From: Silicimonas sp.
GTDB taxonomy: Bacteria > Pseudomonadota > Alphaproteobacteria > Rhodobacterales > Rhodobacteraceae
DNA length: 64,000 nt
Reading direction: 5' to 3'
NCBI GenBank assembly: GCA_022824315.1
Contig: JAJEAC010000039.1
Span: 1 to 64,000 of the forward strand
The notes under the pieces are model-generated. The model searched no databases. It was not told where the DNA came from and worked only from the letters and a program-made list of their open reading frames with translations. The position numbers were made by a program, and so were the translations under genes. Positions within the stretch are counted from its first letter, which is position 1; each line of letters starts with the position of its first letter. This document shows positions 31,064 to 41,083 of this stretch, one piece after another.

Positions 31064-31500
31064 GGACGAACCTGGAGATTTCTGACTCTTCGACGCTCGG
31101 GCACTTGCATAGGTCTTGACTCGACGCGGCGTCAAGCGCGCGTTTTCGGGCCACATCGAGACCGACGCGGCAGAACAATCCCACCAGGGATGACGCGGGC
31201 CCGCGGATGCACGCTTGTGCGTCAAGAGCCGCTGTGACTCCCTCGGAAGGCGGGTCGTCGTCCTTGCGGACCAAGAGATCAACACGCACAACCCCTGACG
31301 CCGTCTTCGTTTTCGCCACGCTGCAACTGCCGAGGTCCCTGCCGCATGCCATCTTGATGCCGGGTTCCGGACATGCGGCCGGAAACTTGCGGCAGATGCC
31401 GTCCCCGCGGCACGACGCGTCCTTGACTTCATCACCACTAGGCCTTGCCGCGCAGCGCCCTGCAAAATATCAAGCGGTAAGCGCAATCGGGAGACAAGTC
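31064..31500. other. Gene-free region between the MFS gene and ybaB
   Basis: About 440 bases between divergent starts, presumably holding both promoters. No further gene is supported. Confidence 0.4.
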
Positions 31501-31845
31501 ATGATCAAGTCCCTTGGCACGCTCGGCGACATGGGAAAGATGCTCAAAGCCGCGCAGGAAATGCAGTCCAGGATGGCCGAGCTTCAGGACGAACTCGACT
31601 CCATGACCGTCACAGGGGAGAGCGGCGCCGGTCTCGTAAAGGCCACGGCAACTGCCAAGGGGAGTCTCACGGCGCTCGAAATCGACCCCTCGATCTTCAA
31701 CCCCGATGAGAAGGAAGTCGTGGAAGACCTGATAGTTGCCGCCGTCAAGGATGCCCAGGAAAAGGCCGCCTCGAAAGGTCAGGATGAAATGAGGAAACTG
31801 ACCGAGAGCTTGGGCCTCCCTGCGGGCATGAACCTGCCTTTCTGA
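31501..31845 (+). CDS. YbaB/EbfC nucleoid-associated protein
   Basis: 114 residues. It begins with the glycine/methionine-rich MIKSLGTLGDMGKMLKAAQE and has the long coiled helices and central strand (LVKATATAKGSLTALEIDPS) of the family. It binds DNA as a dimer and is usually encoded between dnaX and recR, as here except for the inserted genes. The ATG at 31501 follows GGGAGACAAGTC. Cytosolic. Confidence 0.93.
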   Translation: MIKSLGTLGDMGKMLKAAQEMQSRMAELQDELDSMTVTGESGAGLVKATATAKGSLTALEIDPSIFNPDEKEVVEDLIVAAVKDAQEKAASKGQDEMRKLTESLGLPAGMNLPF

Positions 31846-31850
31846 CGCTC

Positions 31851-32909
31851 GTGCTTCGACGCGCCATCTTGCTTGCGGTCTTACTTCCGGCTGCGGCAGT
31901 TGCTCCAGCCCAAGACTGGGCTACCAAGGAAACTTGCACGGTCGACGAGCCCGAGATCCACGAAGGGGCGCTCAGCCCACCGGGTATCGCGGCCATCGAG
32001 ACAGGGAACGCAAGCATTGCCAACGGGACCGGACGGTTCTGGAAGGTGACAGCACCGAACGGGGCCATATCCCATCTTTGGGGAACCATGCGCTCGTCAC
32101 ACCCAATGATCCTTGACATTCCACGACCGGTCCGGGATGCGATCCACCGCGCACGCACCGTTGCGATCGAGGTCGACGAAACGGCGGAAAGCCGCGAAGA
32201 GCACCGCACCGCGATTCATTTCGAGGGCTACTACAACGACGCCTCCGATCCGTTTGCGAGCGACGTGACCGGTGGCGACACGATAGCGGGCCTGCCGCAC
32301 CACGTGTCCGACTGGATCCGTGACCGGGCGCTTGACACCGGCTGGTCGGAGGACGCCGAACTCGTGCTTTCTCCGGCTGGCATGGCCGCAATGCTTCGCT
32401 CCGATCCTTGCGAGGACTTTGCACGCGGCGCCTTCCCAATGCAGGACAACTACATCCATCTCCTTGCCATTCTTGCCGGTGCTGACATCCTTGCCCTCGA
32501 GAAGCCCGGAGACTTCCTCGCCGACCTGAGGGATCGCGACGAAACTGCCGAAGCGATCATTGCCGTCCGCGCCGCCCGACTGCACCCGGTTGCCGACAAC
32601 CGGAGGAGAAGCACGCTCCTCGCGCTCTATCTCCAGGGGCGAATCGGACTCATCCGAAATTGGCATTCGGCCCATCTGCAGAATGTCCTTGGGCAGCGGG
32701 GAGAGGAAGCCCTGAGAATCGCCAATGACTTCATGCTGACGTTCAGGAACGGGCGCTTTCTGGACAAGCTCGCCCGGGAATGGCCGAAGGGCGAAGTTCT
32801 TGTCGCCGTTGACGCAGGCCAGATTCCGGGAGACACCGGCCTCGTTCGGATGCTCCGTGATGCAGGCTTGGACGTGCAGCGCATCCGTTTGACCGGAGAG
32901 GCTCCATGA
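31851..32909 (+). CDS. TraB/GumN-family protein lacking both GxxH histidines
   Basis: 352 residues. A signal peptide is visible ([20 protein letters not shown], cleavage probable before QDW), so the protein is exported. The fold is that of TraB/GumN (Tiki-like) proteins: [13 protein letters not shown] near residue 70 sits where the first GxxH motif belongs, and [19 protein letters not shown] near the C-terminus where the second belongs. In both, the metal-binding His is replaced (Arg in GTMR, Gln in AGQI), so metalloprotease activity is doubtful. It uses GTG at 31851, five bases after the ybaB stop, and overlaps recR by four bases; it is inside that operon. Confidence 0.75.
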   Translation: MLRRAILLAVLLPAAAVAPAQDWATKETCTVDEPEIHEGALSPPGIAAIETGNASIANGTGRFWKVTAPNGAISHLWGTMRSSHPMILDIPRPVRDAIHRARTVAIEVDETAESREEHRTAIHFEGYYNDASDPFASDVTGGDTIAGLPHHVSDWIRDRALDTGWSEDAELVLSPAGMAAMLRSDPCEDFARGAFPMQDNYIHLLAILAGADILALEKPGDFLADLRDRDETAEAIIAVRAARLHPVADNRRRSTLLALYLQGRIGLIRNWHSAHLQNVLGQRGEEALRIANDFMLTFRNGRFLDKLAREWPKGEVLVAVDAGQIPGDTGLVRMLRDAGLDVQRIRLTGEAP

Positions 32910-33499
32910 AGGCGCAATCCGAACTTGAAGCCCTGATCGAGCTGATGGCCAAGCTGCCGGGGCTGGGCCCGCGTTCGGCCAGGCGCGCAGTGCTGCATCT
33001 CTTACGGAAGCGAGCGCAGCAGATGGCGCCGCTTGCCAGCGCCATGGCCCGTGTTGCCGAGACGACCCGCGAGTGCCTGAACTGCGGCAATATCGCAACA
33101 AGCGAGCGCTGCGCCATCTGCAAGAGCGAAAAGCGCGCGAACGGAGAGCTCTGCGTGGTCGAGGACGTGGCCGACCTTTGGGCCATGGAGCGCGCCGGCG
33201 TGTTCAAGGGACGCTACCATGTGCTCGGAGGCACGCTCTCCGCTCTCGACGCAGTGGGTCCGGAAGAACTCCGGATTCCGGCACTGGTCGATCGCGTTGC
33301 CGATGAACAGATAAGCGAAGTCATCCTCGCCTTGAATGCCACCGTGGAGGGCCAGACAACGGCACACTACGTCGCCGATCAGCTCGAAGGGCGCGTAACG
33401 GTCACGTCCCTTGCCCAAGGTGTGCCGATCGGAGGCGAACTTGACTATCTGGACGACGGAACCATCGGTGCCGCCCTTCGGGCCAGGAAGTCGCTCTGA
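32906..33499 (+). CDS. recR: Recombination mediator RecR
   Basis: 197 residues. It has a helix-hairpin-helix ([17 protein letters not shown]), a four-cysteine zinc finger ([16 protein letters not shown]) and a TOPRIM domain ([20 protein letters not shown]), followed by the Walker-like C-terminal part ([20 protein letters not shown]). It works with RecF/RecO in loading RecA at gaps. The ATG overlaps the preceding stop as ATGA. Convergent with trcR over 38 bases. Confidence 0.97.
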   Translation: MKAQSELEALIELMAKLPGLGPRSARRAVLHLLRKRAQQMAPLASAMARVAETTRECLNCGNIATSERCAICKSEKRANGELCVVEDVADLWAMERAGVFKGRYHVLGGTLSALDAVGPEELRIPALVDRVADEQISEVILALNATVEGQTTAHYVADQLEGRVTVTSLAQGVPIGGELDYLDDGTIGAALRARKSL

Positions 33500-33537
33500 G
33501 AAACGCCAATCGGATTCCCAAGTGGCATTCCGGGATT

Positions 33538-34296
33538 TCAGTCCTCGTCTTCGGTCGCGCTGTCGTCCCCTGAGCTGTCAGGCAGGTTGAAAAAACTGTC
33601 GGCGTCGGGGATGTCCAAGTCCTCGGCATCCTTGTCCGGCTTGTCGGAAAGCGTGAACGTCTCCAGCCCGGAAATCGCCGTGGGGATTCTCGGTTCCGGG
33701 TCGGCGTCAAGCGACTGCTCGGTGGACACGAGCTTGCGACGTTCCTCGTCCGTCATCACCTCGCCCTCGCTGGCCTTCTTGTCTGCCGCCTTGTGCACGG
33801 CCGCATCGAGCTCGGACTGCTTGCAGAGCCCGAGTGCCACGGGATCGATGGGTTGAATGTTCGAGATGTTCCAATGGCTCCGATCGCGAATCGACTGGAT
33901 CGTGGGCTTGGTGGTGCCGACGAGCTTGGATATCTGGCTGTCCGAGAGTTCGGGATGAAACTTCACCAGCCACAGGATCGCCGCCGGACGGTCCTGCCGC
34001 TTGGACAGGGGCGTGTAGCGCGGTCCCCGTCGCTTTTCCTCGCCGACAGCCGCCGGATTGAACTTGAGCTTCAGCTTGTGAAGCGGATCGCTTTCGGCTG
34101 CGTCAATCTCTTCCTGGGTCAACTGGTTGTTCGCGATCGGGTCGAACCCCTTGACGCCGGTCGCCACGTCACCGTCGGCAATGCCCTGCACTTCCAGTTC
34201 ATGCAGCCCGCAGAAGTCCGCGATCTGCTTGAACGTGATCGTGGTGTTGTCGGCCAGCCAGACCGCCGTCGCCTTGGCCATGATCGGTTTGTTCAT
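33538..34296 (-). CDS. trcR: Cell-cycle transcriptional regulator TrcR (DUF1013)
   Basis: 252 residues. It has the conserved DUF1013 start (AKATAVWLADNTTITFKQIA), followed by FCGLHELEVQGIADGDVA and the central DNA-contact region (RQDRPAAILWLVKFHPELSD). The C-terminal 60 residues are acidic and probably disordered. TrcR is a regulator of cell-cycle genes known in Rhodobacter-type bacteria and other alphaproteobacteria. The ATG at 34296 follows AGGAGATTTGCAG; a second ATG is at 34281. Confidence 0.9.
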   Translation of the reverse strand: MNKPIMAKATAVWLADNTTITFKQIADFCGLHELEVQGIADGDVATGVKGFDPIANNQLTQEEIDAAESDPLHKLKLKFNPAAVGEEKRRGPRYTPLSKRQDRPAAILWLVKFHPELSDSQISKLVGTTKPTIQSIRDRSHWNISNIQPIDPVALGLCKQSELDAAVHKAADKKASEGEVMTDEERRKLVSTEQSLDADPEPRIPTAISGLETFTLSDKPDKDAEDLDIPDADSFFNLPDSSGDDSATEDED

Positions 34297-34599
34297 CTGC
34301 AAATCTCCTGACAAGTCCCGTCCGCGCCGGAAAGTCGGCTGGTCCGACCGGACCCCACTCCTCAAAATCGGGGATTGGCACGTCATATAGCCCCACAAGA
34401 AGCGGGAGAAAAGAGGCAATCCCTGTCTTGACCACTCCCAGATTCGCTTCGGACAATGGATCCCGCCGACACGATCCGTTGCAGACGCCCCGGCATCGCG
34501 CAATGGCCGGAACGGCATCCAGGCGCCACGGCGAGTACACGTTCAGCGTGCTGGCCCGGAATCACGTCCCGCGGCAGACAAGCCCGCGCGTGCGACGAG
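34297..34599. other. Gene-free stretch between trcR and the COQ9 gene
   Basis: About 300 bases upstream of trcR and downstream of the COQ9 gene. It presumably holds the trcR promoter; I see nothing else. Confidence 0.4.
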
Positions 34600-35289
34600 C
34601 TAGGCGTCGGTTTCCCAGCGCCCGGGCAGGCCCGAGCCCGTCTGTCCGTTCGGGGCGAAGAATCGCTCGAACAGCGCCGCTTGTGCGTCCATGAACGGCT
34701 TCGTGAACGGATTCTGGCTCAGCTTGCCCTTCAGCGACTCGATCTGCATGACCTCGTCGATCCTGCGATCTATGAAAGCGTTCGTCGCCTCGTGATCGGG
34801 GCTCTGGTCGCCCAACCAGTAGAGCAAGGTCGATCCGAGAACCGCGGAGAGCGTGGCACGTTTCGTGTACCAGTTGCCGTCGCGCGACGTATCGCCGAGC
34901 GCATTCCAGATCATGTCGGACGTTCCCCAAACCAGCTTCGCACCTTCGGGCGCGTGGATCGGGACGGAAAGGAACGCAGCCGTGCGTCGCGCCACCTGCT
35001 GATCCGGCATCGCATCCAACCTGAATTTCAGGGCCATGGCGACCCTGTCGCGAAACCTGAGCGATTCGAGGTCCGCCTTTGCGAGGCGCTCCTTCATCGC
35101 GTTGTCACCCCTTCGGTGAAGCGCCGCCACAAGGTCGAGCGCACCGCGCGGCGCGAGTGCCCTTGCGTCCGCTTCGCTCAGGTTCGCATCTGTCGCAGCC
35201 GCCGCCATGGTGGCTGCGGACCAGCCATCGAATGCAACATGCCTGAGGGCGGCATCCAGCAGCGAATCCAGATCGGGGGGTCTTGCCAT
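34600..35289 (-). CDS. COQ9-family ubiquinone biosynthesis protein
   Basis: 229 residues with the COQ9 pattern: an N-terminal TetR-like helical half ([20 protein letters not shown]) and the C-terminal lipid-binding domain ([20 protein letters not shown], then [20 protein letters not shown]). The family helps ubiquinone synthesis by presenting lipid intermediates. The ATG at 35289 follows GGGAGATTTTG. It is divergent from rpsU across about 100 bases. Confidence 0.92.
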   Translation of the reverse strand: MARPPDLDSLLDAALRHVAFDGWSAATMAAAATDANLSEADARALAPRGALDLVAALHRRGDNAMKERLAKADLESLRFRDRVAMALKFRLDAMPDQQVARRTAAFLSVPIHAPEGAKLVWGTSDMIWNALGDTSRDGNWYTKRATLSAVLGSTLLYWLGDQSPDHEATNAFIDRRIDEVMQIESLKGKLSQNPFTKPFMDAQAALFERFFAPNGQTGSGLPGRWETDA

Positions 35290-35395
35290 CAAAATCTCCC
35301 GTGCCTGCCTGTGGACAAGCGCAGTGGCCTTTGCTATTGGGGCCATCTCTTGCAGATTCTGCACAACTCTAACTCGGAAAGGCGGTAAAGGCCAC

Positions 35396-35602
35396 ATGCA
35401 GGTCAGCGTTCGCGACAACAATGTAGATCAGGCGCTCCGCGCGCTGAAAAAGAAACTTCAGCGTGAAGGCGTCTTCCGCGAGATGAAGCTTCGCCAGCAT
35501 TTCGAGAAGCCCAGCGAAAAGCGTGCGCGCGAAAGGGCGGAAGCCATCCGCCGCTTCCGCAAGCTGGCGCGCAAGAAAGCCCAGCGCGAAGGGCTCCTGT
35601 GA
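35396..35602 (+). CDS. rpsU: 30S ribosomal protein S21
   Basis: 68 residues, highly basic: [20 protein letters not shown] at the start and a [20 protein letters not shown] run near the end. This is the normal S21 length and sequence. It helps recognise mRNA near the anti-Shine-Dalgarno region. A GTAAAGG ribosome binding site precedes the ATG. Single gene, followed by a hairpin at 35641-35662. Confidence 0.97.
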   Translation: MQVSVRDNNVDQALRALKKKLQREGVFREMKLRQHFEKPSEKRARERAEAIRRFRKLARKKAQREGLL

Positions 35603-35640
35603 ACCTCGGCACGGCGCTGCCCAGCTCCGCCGCGCACCGA

Positions 35641-35662
35641 AGGCCCGGGCATTCCTGGGCCT
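35641..35662 (+). terminator. Probable rpsU terminator hairpin
   Basis: AGGCCCGGG (35641-35649) pairs with CCTGGGCCT (35654-35662), nine pairs including one G-T, across the loop CATT. It lies 39 bases after the rpsU stop. No T-run follows, so termination may need Rho. Confidence 0.55.
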
Positions 35663-35841
35663 CCGGGTGAGTGGCGGCCTCGCCCCTACCCCCAAAATGC
35701 GTTCAAGAGCGTCGGCATCCTTCCGGCGACAAGAGCCGCCTGTTATCGGCGTGAGACATCAATGTCCGTCCGGGCCGCCCCGCTGCGGGTTCGCGCCGTT
35801 CCGATCGCGAGAGACGGGACCTACCGCCAAGTCGCGATCCT

Positions 35842-36303
35842 TCACACAGGCAACGCCGTGGTCTGGCGCACCGTCCTCAAGGCGAATGACGAGTGAATCT
35901 GCGCCACACCCGGCAGCCGCGCAAGCTTGCCACGGTGAATGCGCGCAAAGTCCTCCGTATCCTGCGCGACGACCTTCAGGAGATAGTCCGCCGTGCCTGC
36001 CATGAGGTGGCACTCGAGGACGTCCGGAATGCGCGCCACTTCCCGCTCGAAGGCATCGAGCACTTCGTCCGCCTGGCCGGACAGGGTGATCTCGACAAAC
36101 ACGACCGTCGGGCGGTCGAGCTTCTTCGGATCGAGAAGCGCCACGTAGTCGCGAATGATCCCGGAGCGCTCCAGCCTTTGCACGCGCCGATGGCAGGCCG
36201 ACGCCGAAAGGTGAATCTCGTCCGCAAGCTCGGCATTCGAAATGCGGCCGCGTCGCTGCAACACGGACAGGATTCGGGCATCTGTGGCGTCAATCGTGCT
36301 CAT
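35842..36303 (-). CDS. Lrp/AsnC-family transcriptional regulator
   Basis: 153 residues. The N-terminal helix-turn-helix is TDARILSVLQRRGRISNAEL followed by ADEIHLSASACHRRVQRLE. The C-terminal ligand-binding RAM domain begins VFVEITLSGQADEVLDAFER, with the typical CHLMAGTADYLLKVVAQD. It likely senses an amino acid and controls a nearby or distant operon; the target is unknown. The ATG at 36303 follows GGAGAATTGCG. Confidence 0.92.
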   Translation of the reverse strand: MSTIDATDARILSVLQRRGRISNAELADEIHLSASACHRRVQRLERSGIIRDYVALLDPKKLDRPTVVFVEITLSGQADEVLDAFEREVARIPDVLECHLMAGTADYLLKVVAQDTEDFARIHRGKLARLPGVAQIHSSFALRTVRQTTALPV

Positions 36304-36513
36304 GGCGCAATTCTCCGGCGTGGTTTGCGGGCGCTTTCGAACATTCTGCCATGATTCGCGAATGTAATCCGGCATCTTTCAGCATATCGTCTGGAGACGC
36401 CGACGGTCCTGCTTCATCGGTCGATGGCCAATGGCGCGCCATCGAAGGTCGGACACGTCTTCGCAACGGACGTCGGAGGTTCGAGGCGTACGGTCCCGCC
36501 GTTGCCCGTCCCT

Positions 36514-38910
36514 CTAGGCCCGCAGAACGCCACCCGTCGCTTTCGAGACCTTCTCGACAATCGCCTTGCCGACTGCGTCAATCTGCTCGTCTGTCAGGGT
36601 CCGTTCCCTCGGCTGCAGCCGCACGGTGATAGCGAGCGACTTCTTGCCCTCGCCAAGGCTCCCGCCGACGAATTCGTCGAAGACCCTCACCTCTTCGATC
36701 AAGGACCTGTTCGCGCCCGCGGCCGCATTCACGACATTGATCGCCTCCACGTTCGCATCCAGCACGAAGGCAAAGTCGCGCTCGACCGCCTGGAGGTCGC
36801 TGATTTGCAGAGCGGTGCGCGTACTGCCCTTCGCGCGTGGCTCTGGCACGGCAGAGAGATGGATCGCGAACCCGACCGCGCGCCCCTTCACGTCCAGCCT
36901 GCGCAGCACCCCGGGATGCAGTTCGCCAAACGCCGCAAGCGTGATCTTCGGTCCGAGCGTGATCTTCGCCGAGCGAACCGGATGCCACCAACTGTTGGCG
37001 CCCCGCGCGAATTGCGTACGTGCCGGCGCTCCGGCGGCGGCAAGAACGGCCTCTGCATCGGCGCGCGCGTCAAAGACGTCCACGTCCCGGCGTTCTCCAT
37101 GCGGGTCTTTCGGGCCGGTTGCGCCGACGCGAATCCCCGCAATCAGGATCTCGAACTCCTCCGGCTCGCCGCCATGGAAAACGGCGCCGACCTCGAAGAG
37201 CGCCAGATCGGTGAAGCCTCGCGCCTGGTTGCGCGCTGCCGCCTGCAAAAGCCCCGGAAAGAGAGATGGCCGCATCTGGGTCATTTCGGACGATATGGGA
37301 TTGGCGACGCGACGCGCCTCGTCGCCGCCCCCGAACAGTGCGGCCGAAGCATCGTCGATGAAGCTGTAGGTCACGCATTCGCTGTAGCCGAGCGCCGCCG
37401 CCATCCGTCGCGAAGCCTGCTCACGCCTCTGGAGCGGCGTCAGGATCGGTTTCGGGACGCCGGGCGCCGCCCTCGGCATGGGTTTCGGCTCAAGATTCGT
37501 GAGTGACGCCATACGCGCCACCTCTTCGACCAGGTCTGCCTCGCCCCGCACGTCGGGGCGCCACGACGGCGGGGCCGCCATGTCGCCATCAATCGCGAAT
37601 CCAAGTGCTTCCAGCGTAGTCCGTTGGTCCTTGGCCGGAATGTCCATGCCGACGAGCGAAGAGCAGCGGGCAGGGTCCAGGCGATAGGCCCGGGTCGTGT
37701 CAGGTACGGCGCCGTCCTCGACGACGTGAGACGCCTCGCCACCGCAAAGCTCCAGGACCATCGACGTGGCCGCCTCCAGGCCCGGCAAGGTGAACTCTGG
37801 ATCCACCCCCCTTTCAAAGCGGTACCTGGCATCCGAGTTGATCTTCAGCTTGCGCCCCGTATGCGCGATCGTCACCGGGTCCCAGTAGGCGCTTTCGACG
37901 AAGACATTGACGGTCTCCCCGGTCACGCCGGTTCTATCGCCTCCCATGACGCCGGCAATGCTCTCAGGCCCGCGCTCATCAGCGATGATCATCATGCCGC
38001 TTTCGAAAGCATAGGTCTTCTGGTCCAGCGCGAGAATCTGCTCGCCCCCCTCCGCCCGATGCACGCGGAGGTTCCCATTGACCTTGTCGGCATCGAAGAC
38101 ATGGAGCGGACGGTTGCGGTCGTATGTGAAGAAGTTCGTGATATCAACCAGTGCCGAGATCGGACGCAGTCCGATGGCCTGCAACCTTTGCTGCAGCCAT
38201 GCCGGTGACGGTCCGTTCCGCACGCCACGGATCACCCGGCCGGCAAAATAGGGATTGCCGTCGATCGTGTCCTTGTCGATCGAGATGCTGATCGGTGAAG
38301 CAAACGTGCCTGGCACCGGCGCAATCGGCCTCTCGATCCGTGTTCCCAGGCCGCGGGCCGCCAGGTCGCGGGCAATCCCCTCGACACCCAGCGCGTCCTG
38401 CCGGTTGGGCGTGATGGCTATCTCGATCACCGGATCGACCTTTGACGGGTCATTCGCCGCCAGCCAGTCGATGAAGCGCTCTCCCACCGTGCCCGACGGC
38501 AACTCGATGATGCCGTCATGCTCGTCTGAGAGCTCCATCTCGCGCTCGGAGCACATCATGCCGTGGCTCTCCACGCCCCTGATCGTCCCGACCTGTATGG
38601 TCGTGTCGATTCCCGGAACGTAGGTGCCCGCATGTGCAACAACGACCGTGATCCCCTCGCGCGCATTGGGCGCACCACAGATGATCTGCCTGACGCCCCG
38701 GTCGGTCTCGACCTCGCAGACACGCAGCCTGTCGGCGTCGGGGTGCTTTTCGGCCTTCAAGACCCTGCCAAGCGTGAAGTCCCTCAGCCGGTCTGCGGGA
38801 TTCACGATCTCCTCCACCTCGAGGCCGATATCGGTCAGGACCTCCGCGATCTCGTCAACCGCAGCGGTGGTTTCCAGATGCTCTTTCAGCCAGGCAATCG
38901 TGAATTTCAT
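36514..38910 (-). CDS. pheT: Phenylalanine-tRNA ligase beta subunit
   Basis: 798 residues. The order of domains is normal: start MKFTIAWLKEHLETTAAVDE, tRNA-binding OB fold (LGRVLKAEKHPDADRLRVCE), B3/B4 editing domain (about 200-400), B5, the catalytic-like core, and the anticodon-binding FDX-ACB end (SLAITVRLQPRERTLTDEQI). It forms the alpha2-beta2 synthetase with PheS. It is downstream of pheS on the minus strand, separated by 136 bases. Confidence 0.97.
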   Translation of the reverse strand: MKFTIAWLKEHLETTAAVDEIAEVLTDIGLEVEEIVNPADRLRDFTLGRVLKAEKHPDADRLRVCEVETDRGVRQIICGAPNAREGITVVVAHAGTYVPGIDTTIQVGTIRGVESHGMMCSEREMELSDEHDGIIELPSGTVGERFIDWLAANDPSKVDPVIEIAITPNRQDALGVEGIARDLAARGLGTRIERPIAPVPGTFASPISISIDKDTIDGNPYFAGRVIRGVRNGPSPAWLQQRLQAIGLRPISALVDITNFFTYDRNRPLHVFDADKVNGNLRVHRAEGGEQILALDQKTYAFESGMMIIADERGPESIAGVMGGDRTGVTGETVNVFVESAYWDPVTIAHTGRKLKINSDARYRFERGVDPEFTLPGLEAATSMVLELCGGEASHVVEDGAVPDTTRAYRLDPARCSSLVGMDIPAKDQRTTLEALGFAIDGDMAAPPSWRPDVRGEADLVEEVARMASLTNLEPKPMPRAAPGVPKPILTPLQRREQASRRMAAALGYSECVTYSFIDDASAALFGGGDEARRVANPISSEMTQMRPSLFPGLLQAAARNQARGFTDLALFEVGAVFHGGEPEEFEILIAGIRVGATGPKDPHGERRDVDVFDARADAEAVLAAAGAPARTQFARGANSWWHPVRSAKITLGPKITLAAFGELHPGVLRRLDVKGRAVGFAIHLSAVPEPRAKGSTRTALQISDLQAVERDFAFVLDANVEAINVVNAAAGANRSLIEEVRVFDEFVGGSLGEGKKSLAITVRLQPRERTLTDEQIDAVGKAIVEKVSKATGGVLRA

Positions 38911-39046
38911 CGCGTTTCCCCCGAGGGAATGCCGTGTCTTCCGGACGTCGGCACACCCGCTTCTTCAGACGGTCCGGCCGAGGCAAGCCGCCCGGGATGG
39001 TGTCCGGCCTGCGTCCGGTCCGGCATCGCGCTCGCCCCGGCCGGCA

Positions 39047-40114
39047 TCACTGCAACCCGCCGTGCAGCGTCGGCACGTCAAGCGGGGCGAAGCCGTAATG
39101 CCTTAGCCACCGCAGATCCGAATCAAAGAAGGCCCGAAGGTCCGGAATGCCGTATTTCAGCATCGCCAAGCGATCAATTCCGATCCCGAAGGCGAAGCCC
39201 TGCCACTCGGAAGGATCTATTCCACCCGCTTCCAGGACCTTGGGATGCACCATTCCGGACCCCAGGACCTCCAGCCAGCCGTCGCCCTCACCAACTTTAA
39301 CGGTTCCGCCCTTCCAGGAGCACTGGATATCGACTTCCGCCGAGGGTTCCGTGAAGGGAAAGTGCGAGGCACGGAAGCGGGTCTTCACGGTCGTGCCGAA
39401 AAAGGCCGAGAAGAACTCCTCGAGAACCCATTTGAGGTTGGCCATCGAAATGTCGCGATCAATCGCGAGGCCCTCGACCTGATGGAACATCGGCGTGTGC
39501 GTCTGGTCATAGTCGGCCCTGTAGACCCGACCCGGACAGATTATGCGAAGCGGTGCCCCGCAGTCCTGCAACGCGCGAATCTGGACCGGCGAAGTGTGCG
39601 TTCTGAGGACATGCGGCGGCCGATCGTCTTCCGCCGCCTGCGCCATGTAGAACGTGTCCATCTCGGTCCGGGCAGGATGATGATCAGGCATATTGAGCGC
39701 GTCGAAGTTGTACCAGTCGCTCTCGATCTGCGGACCCTCCGCGACGGAAAACCCCATGTCCGCAAGGACGGCCGTCACCTCCTCGGTGACCTGGCTGACC
39801 GGATGGATGCGTCCATGCGGGCGCTGGCGGGCCGGCATGGTCACGTCCAGCCATTCCTCCTTGAGGCGTGCGTCGAGAGCCTCGTCTTCCAGCGCTGTCC
39901 TCTTGGCCGCAATCGCAGCGTTTATCTCGCCCTTCAACGCGTTGAGCGCCGGCCCGGCGACCTGCCGCTCCTCTGGGGTCATGCCGCCGAGTTCACGCAT
40001 CCTGAGCGACACCTCGCCCTTCTTGCCGAGAGCGGCAACGCGCAGCCTTTCGAGCGCGGCCTCGTCGGCGGCGCCAGCGATTTCGCCAAGGTACCTTTTT
40101 CTCAGATCATTCAT
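39047..40114 (-). CDS. pheS: Phenylalanine-tRNA ligase alpha subunit
   Basis: 355 residues. It has an N-terminal coiled coil ([20 protein letters not shown]) and the class II catalytic core: motif 1 ([12 protein letters not shown]), motif 2 ([28 protein letters not shown]) and motif 3 ([20 protein letters not shown]). It charges tRNA-Phe. Part of the rpmI-rplT-pheS-pheT run on the minus strand, 117 bases after rplT. Confidence 0.97.
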   Translation of the reverse strand: MNDLRKRYLGEIAGAADEAALERLRVAALGKKGEVSLRMRELGGMTPEERQVAGPALNALKGEINAAIAAKRTALEDEALDARLKEEWLDVTMPARQRPHGRIHPVSQVTEEVTAVLADMGFSVAEGPQIESDWYNFDALNMPDHHPARTEMDTFYMAQAAEDDRPPHVLRTHTSPVQIRALQDCGAPLRIICPGRVYRADYDQTHTPMFHQVEGLAIDRDISMANLKWVLEEFFSAFFGTTVKTRFRASHFPFTEPSAEVDIQCSWKGGTVKVGEGDGWLEVLGSGMVHPKVLEAGGIDPSEWQGFAFGIGIDRLAMLKYGIPDLRAFFDSDLRWLRHYGFAPLDVPTLHGGLQ

Positions 40115-40231
40115 CTGGATCCTCTTGATCCCTGCCCCGTCCCGCTAGCCATCAAAACCCGTGAAGACACGAAGCCGCGTGACCCCGCAAAGGTCCGCAG
40201 CTTCACTTGCAACTTTCCCCGGAGGGTGCGT

Positions 40232-40594
40232 TTACGCGATCGCGGCCTTCGCCTTCTTCACGATGGCTTCAAACGCCTCCGGTTCGTGCACGGCCAGGTC
40301 GGCCAGGACCTTGCGGTCCACCTCTATGCCTGCCCGGGAAAGCCCGTTGATGAAGCGAGAATAGGTCAGTGCCTCGTCATGGGCCCGGACGGCGGCGTTG
40401 ATCCGCTGGATCCAAAGCGCACGAAAGTTCCGCTTGCGGGCCTTGCGGTCGCGGGTCGCGTACTCGTTGGCCCTGTCAACGGCCTGCCGGGCGACCTTGA
40501 ACGTGTTCTTGCGGCGACCATAGTAGCCTTTCGCGGCACTGATCACCTTCTTGTGGCGGGCGTGAGTGGTCGTGCCCCCTCTAACGCGTGACAT
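40232..40594 (-). CDS. rplT: 50S ribosomal protein L20
   Basis: 120 residues. It has the typical start [20 protein letters not shown] and the basic helical tail, including [21 protein letters not shown]20 is needed early in 50S assembly and, in many bacteria, represses its own operon. GAGGAGACGC precedes the ATG. It follows rpmI by 12 bases. Confidence 0.98.
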   Translation of the reverse strand: MSRVRGGTTTHARHKKVISAAKGYYGRRKNTFKVARQAVDRANEYATRDRKARKRNFRALWIQRINAAVRAHDEALTYSRFINGLSRAGIEVDRKVLADLAVHEPEAFEAIVKKAKAAIA

Positions 40595-40606
40595 GTCTGC
40601 GTCTCC

Positions 40607-40807
40607 TCAACGGTCGTAGGGCATGTAACGCTTGGCGCGCCTTTGATCAGGCCCGCTCATCACGGTCGTGCCGCGTGCATTGCGAATGAACTTGTTTGTC
40701 CGCTTGATCATGCCATGGCGCTTTCCGGCCTGGGCCCTGATCACCTTTCCTGAGGCAGACACCTTGAAGCGCTTCTTCGCGCTTGACTTGGTCTTCATCT
40801 TGGGCAT
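40607..40807 (-). CDS. rpmI: 50S ribosomal protein L35
   Basis: 66 residues: [20 protein letters not shown] at the start, with the conserved [19 protein letters not shown] stretch. The ATG at 40807 follows AGGAGATGG; an in-frame ATG two codons upstream is less likely. infC, which often precedes rpmI, is absent; the next upstream gene is pyk. Confidence 0.96.
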   Translation of the reverse strand: MPKMKTKSSAKKRFKVSASGKVIRAQAGKRHGMIKRTNKFIRNARGTTVMSGPDQRRAKRYMPYDR

Positions 40808-41083
40808 TTCCATCTCCTGTCGACAGACGGTTCAAGGCCCGCTCGGCATGCCGCTTTGGCCGGCGAGCCCACTGAGGCGTGCCGCATACAGGCCGCCACG
40901 TGCCCTGGCAAGAGGGAAAGTGCGCTTGATCGGCATGCGCGCTTGGCGCGAGACGCAGGTGCTGCACGGCACGTCGCAATCCACAGGCCGTCGGCATGCC
41001 AGGCGTGCATGGACAATGTCAGGAATGCCCGTCAGTCCGATGACTTTCGCCGGCCCCCGCAACCCCGGGTGCGGCACCGGTCT

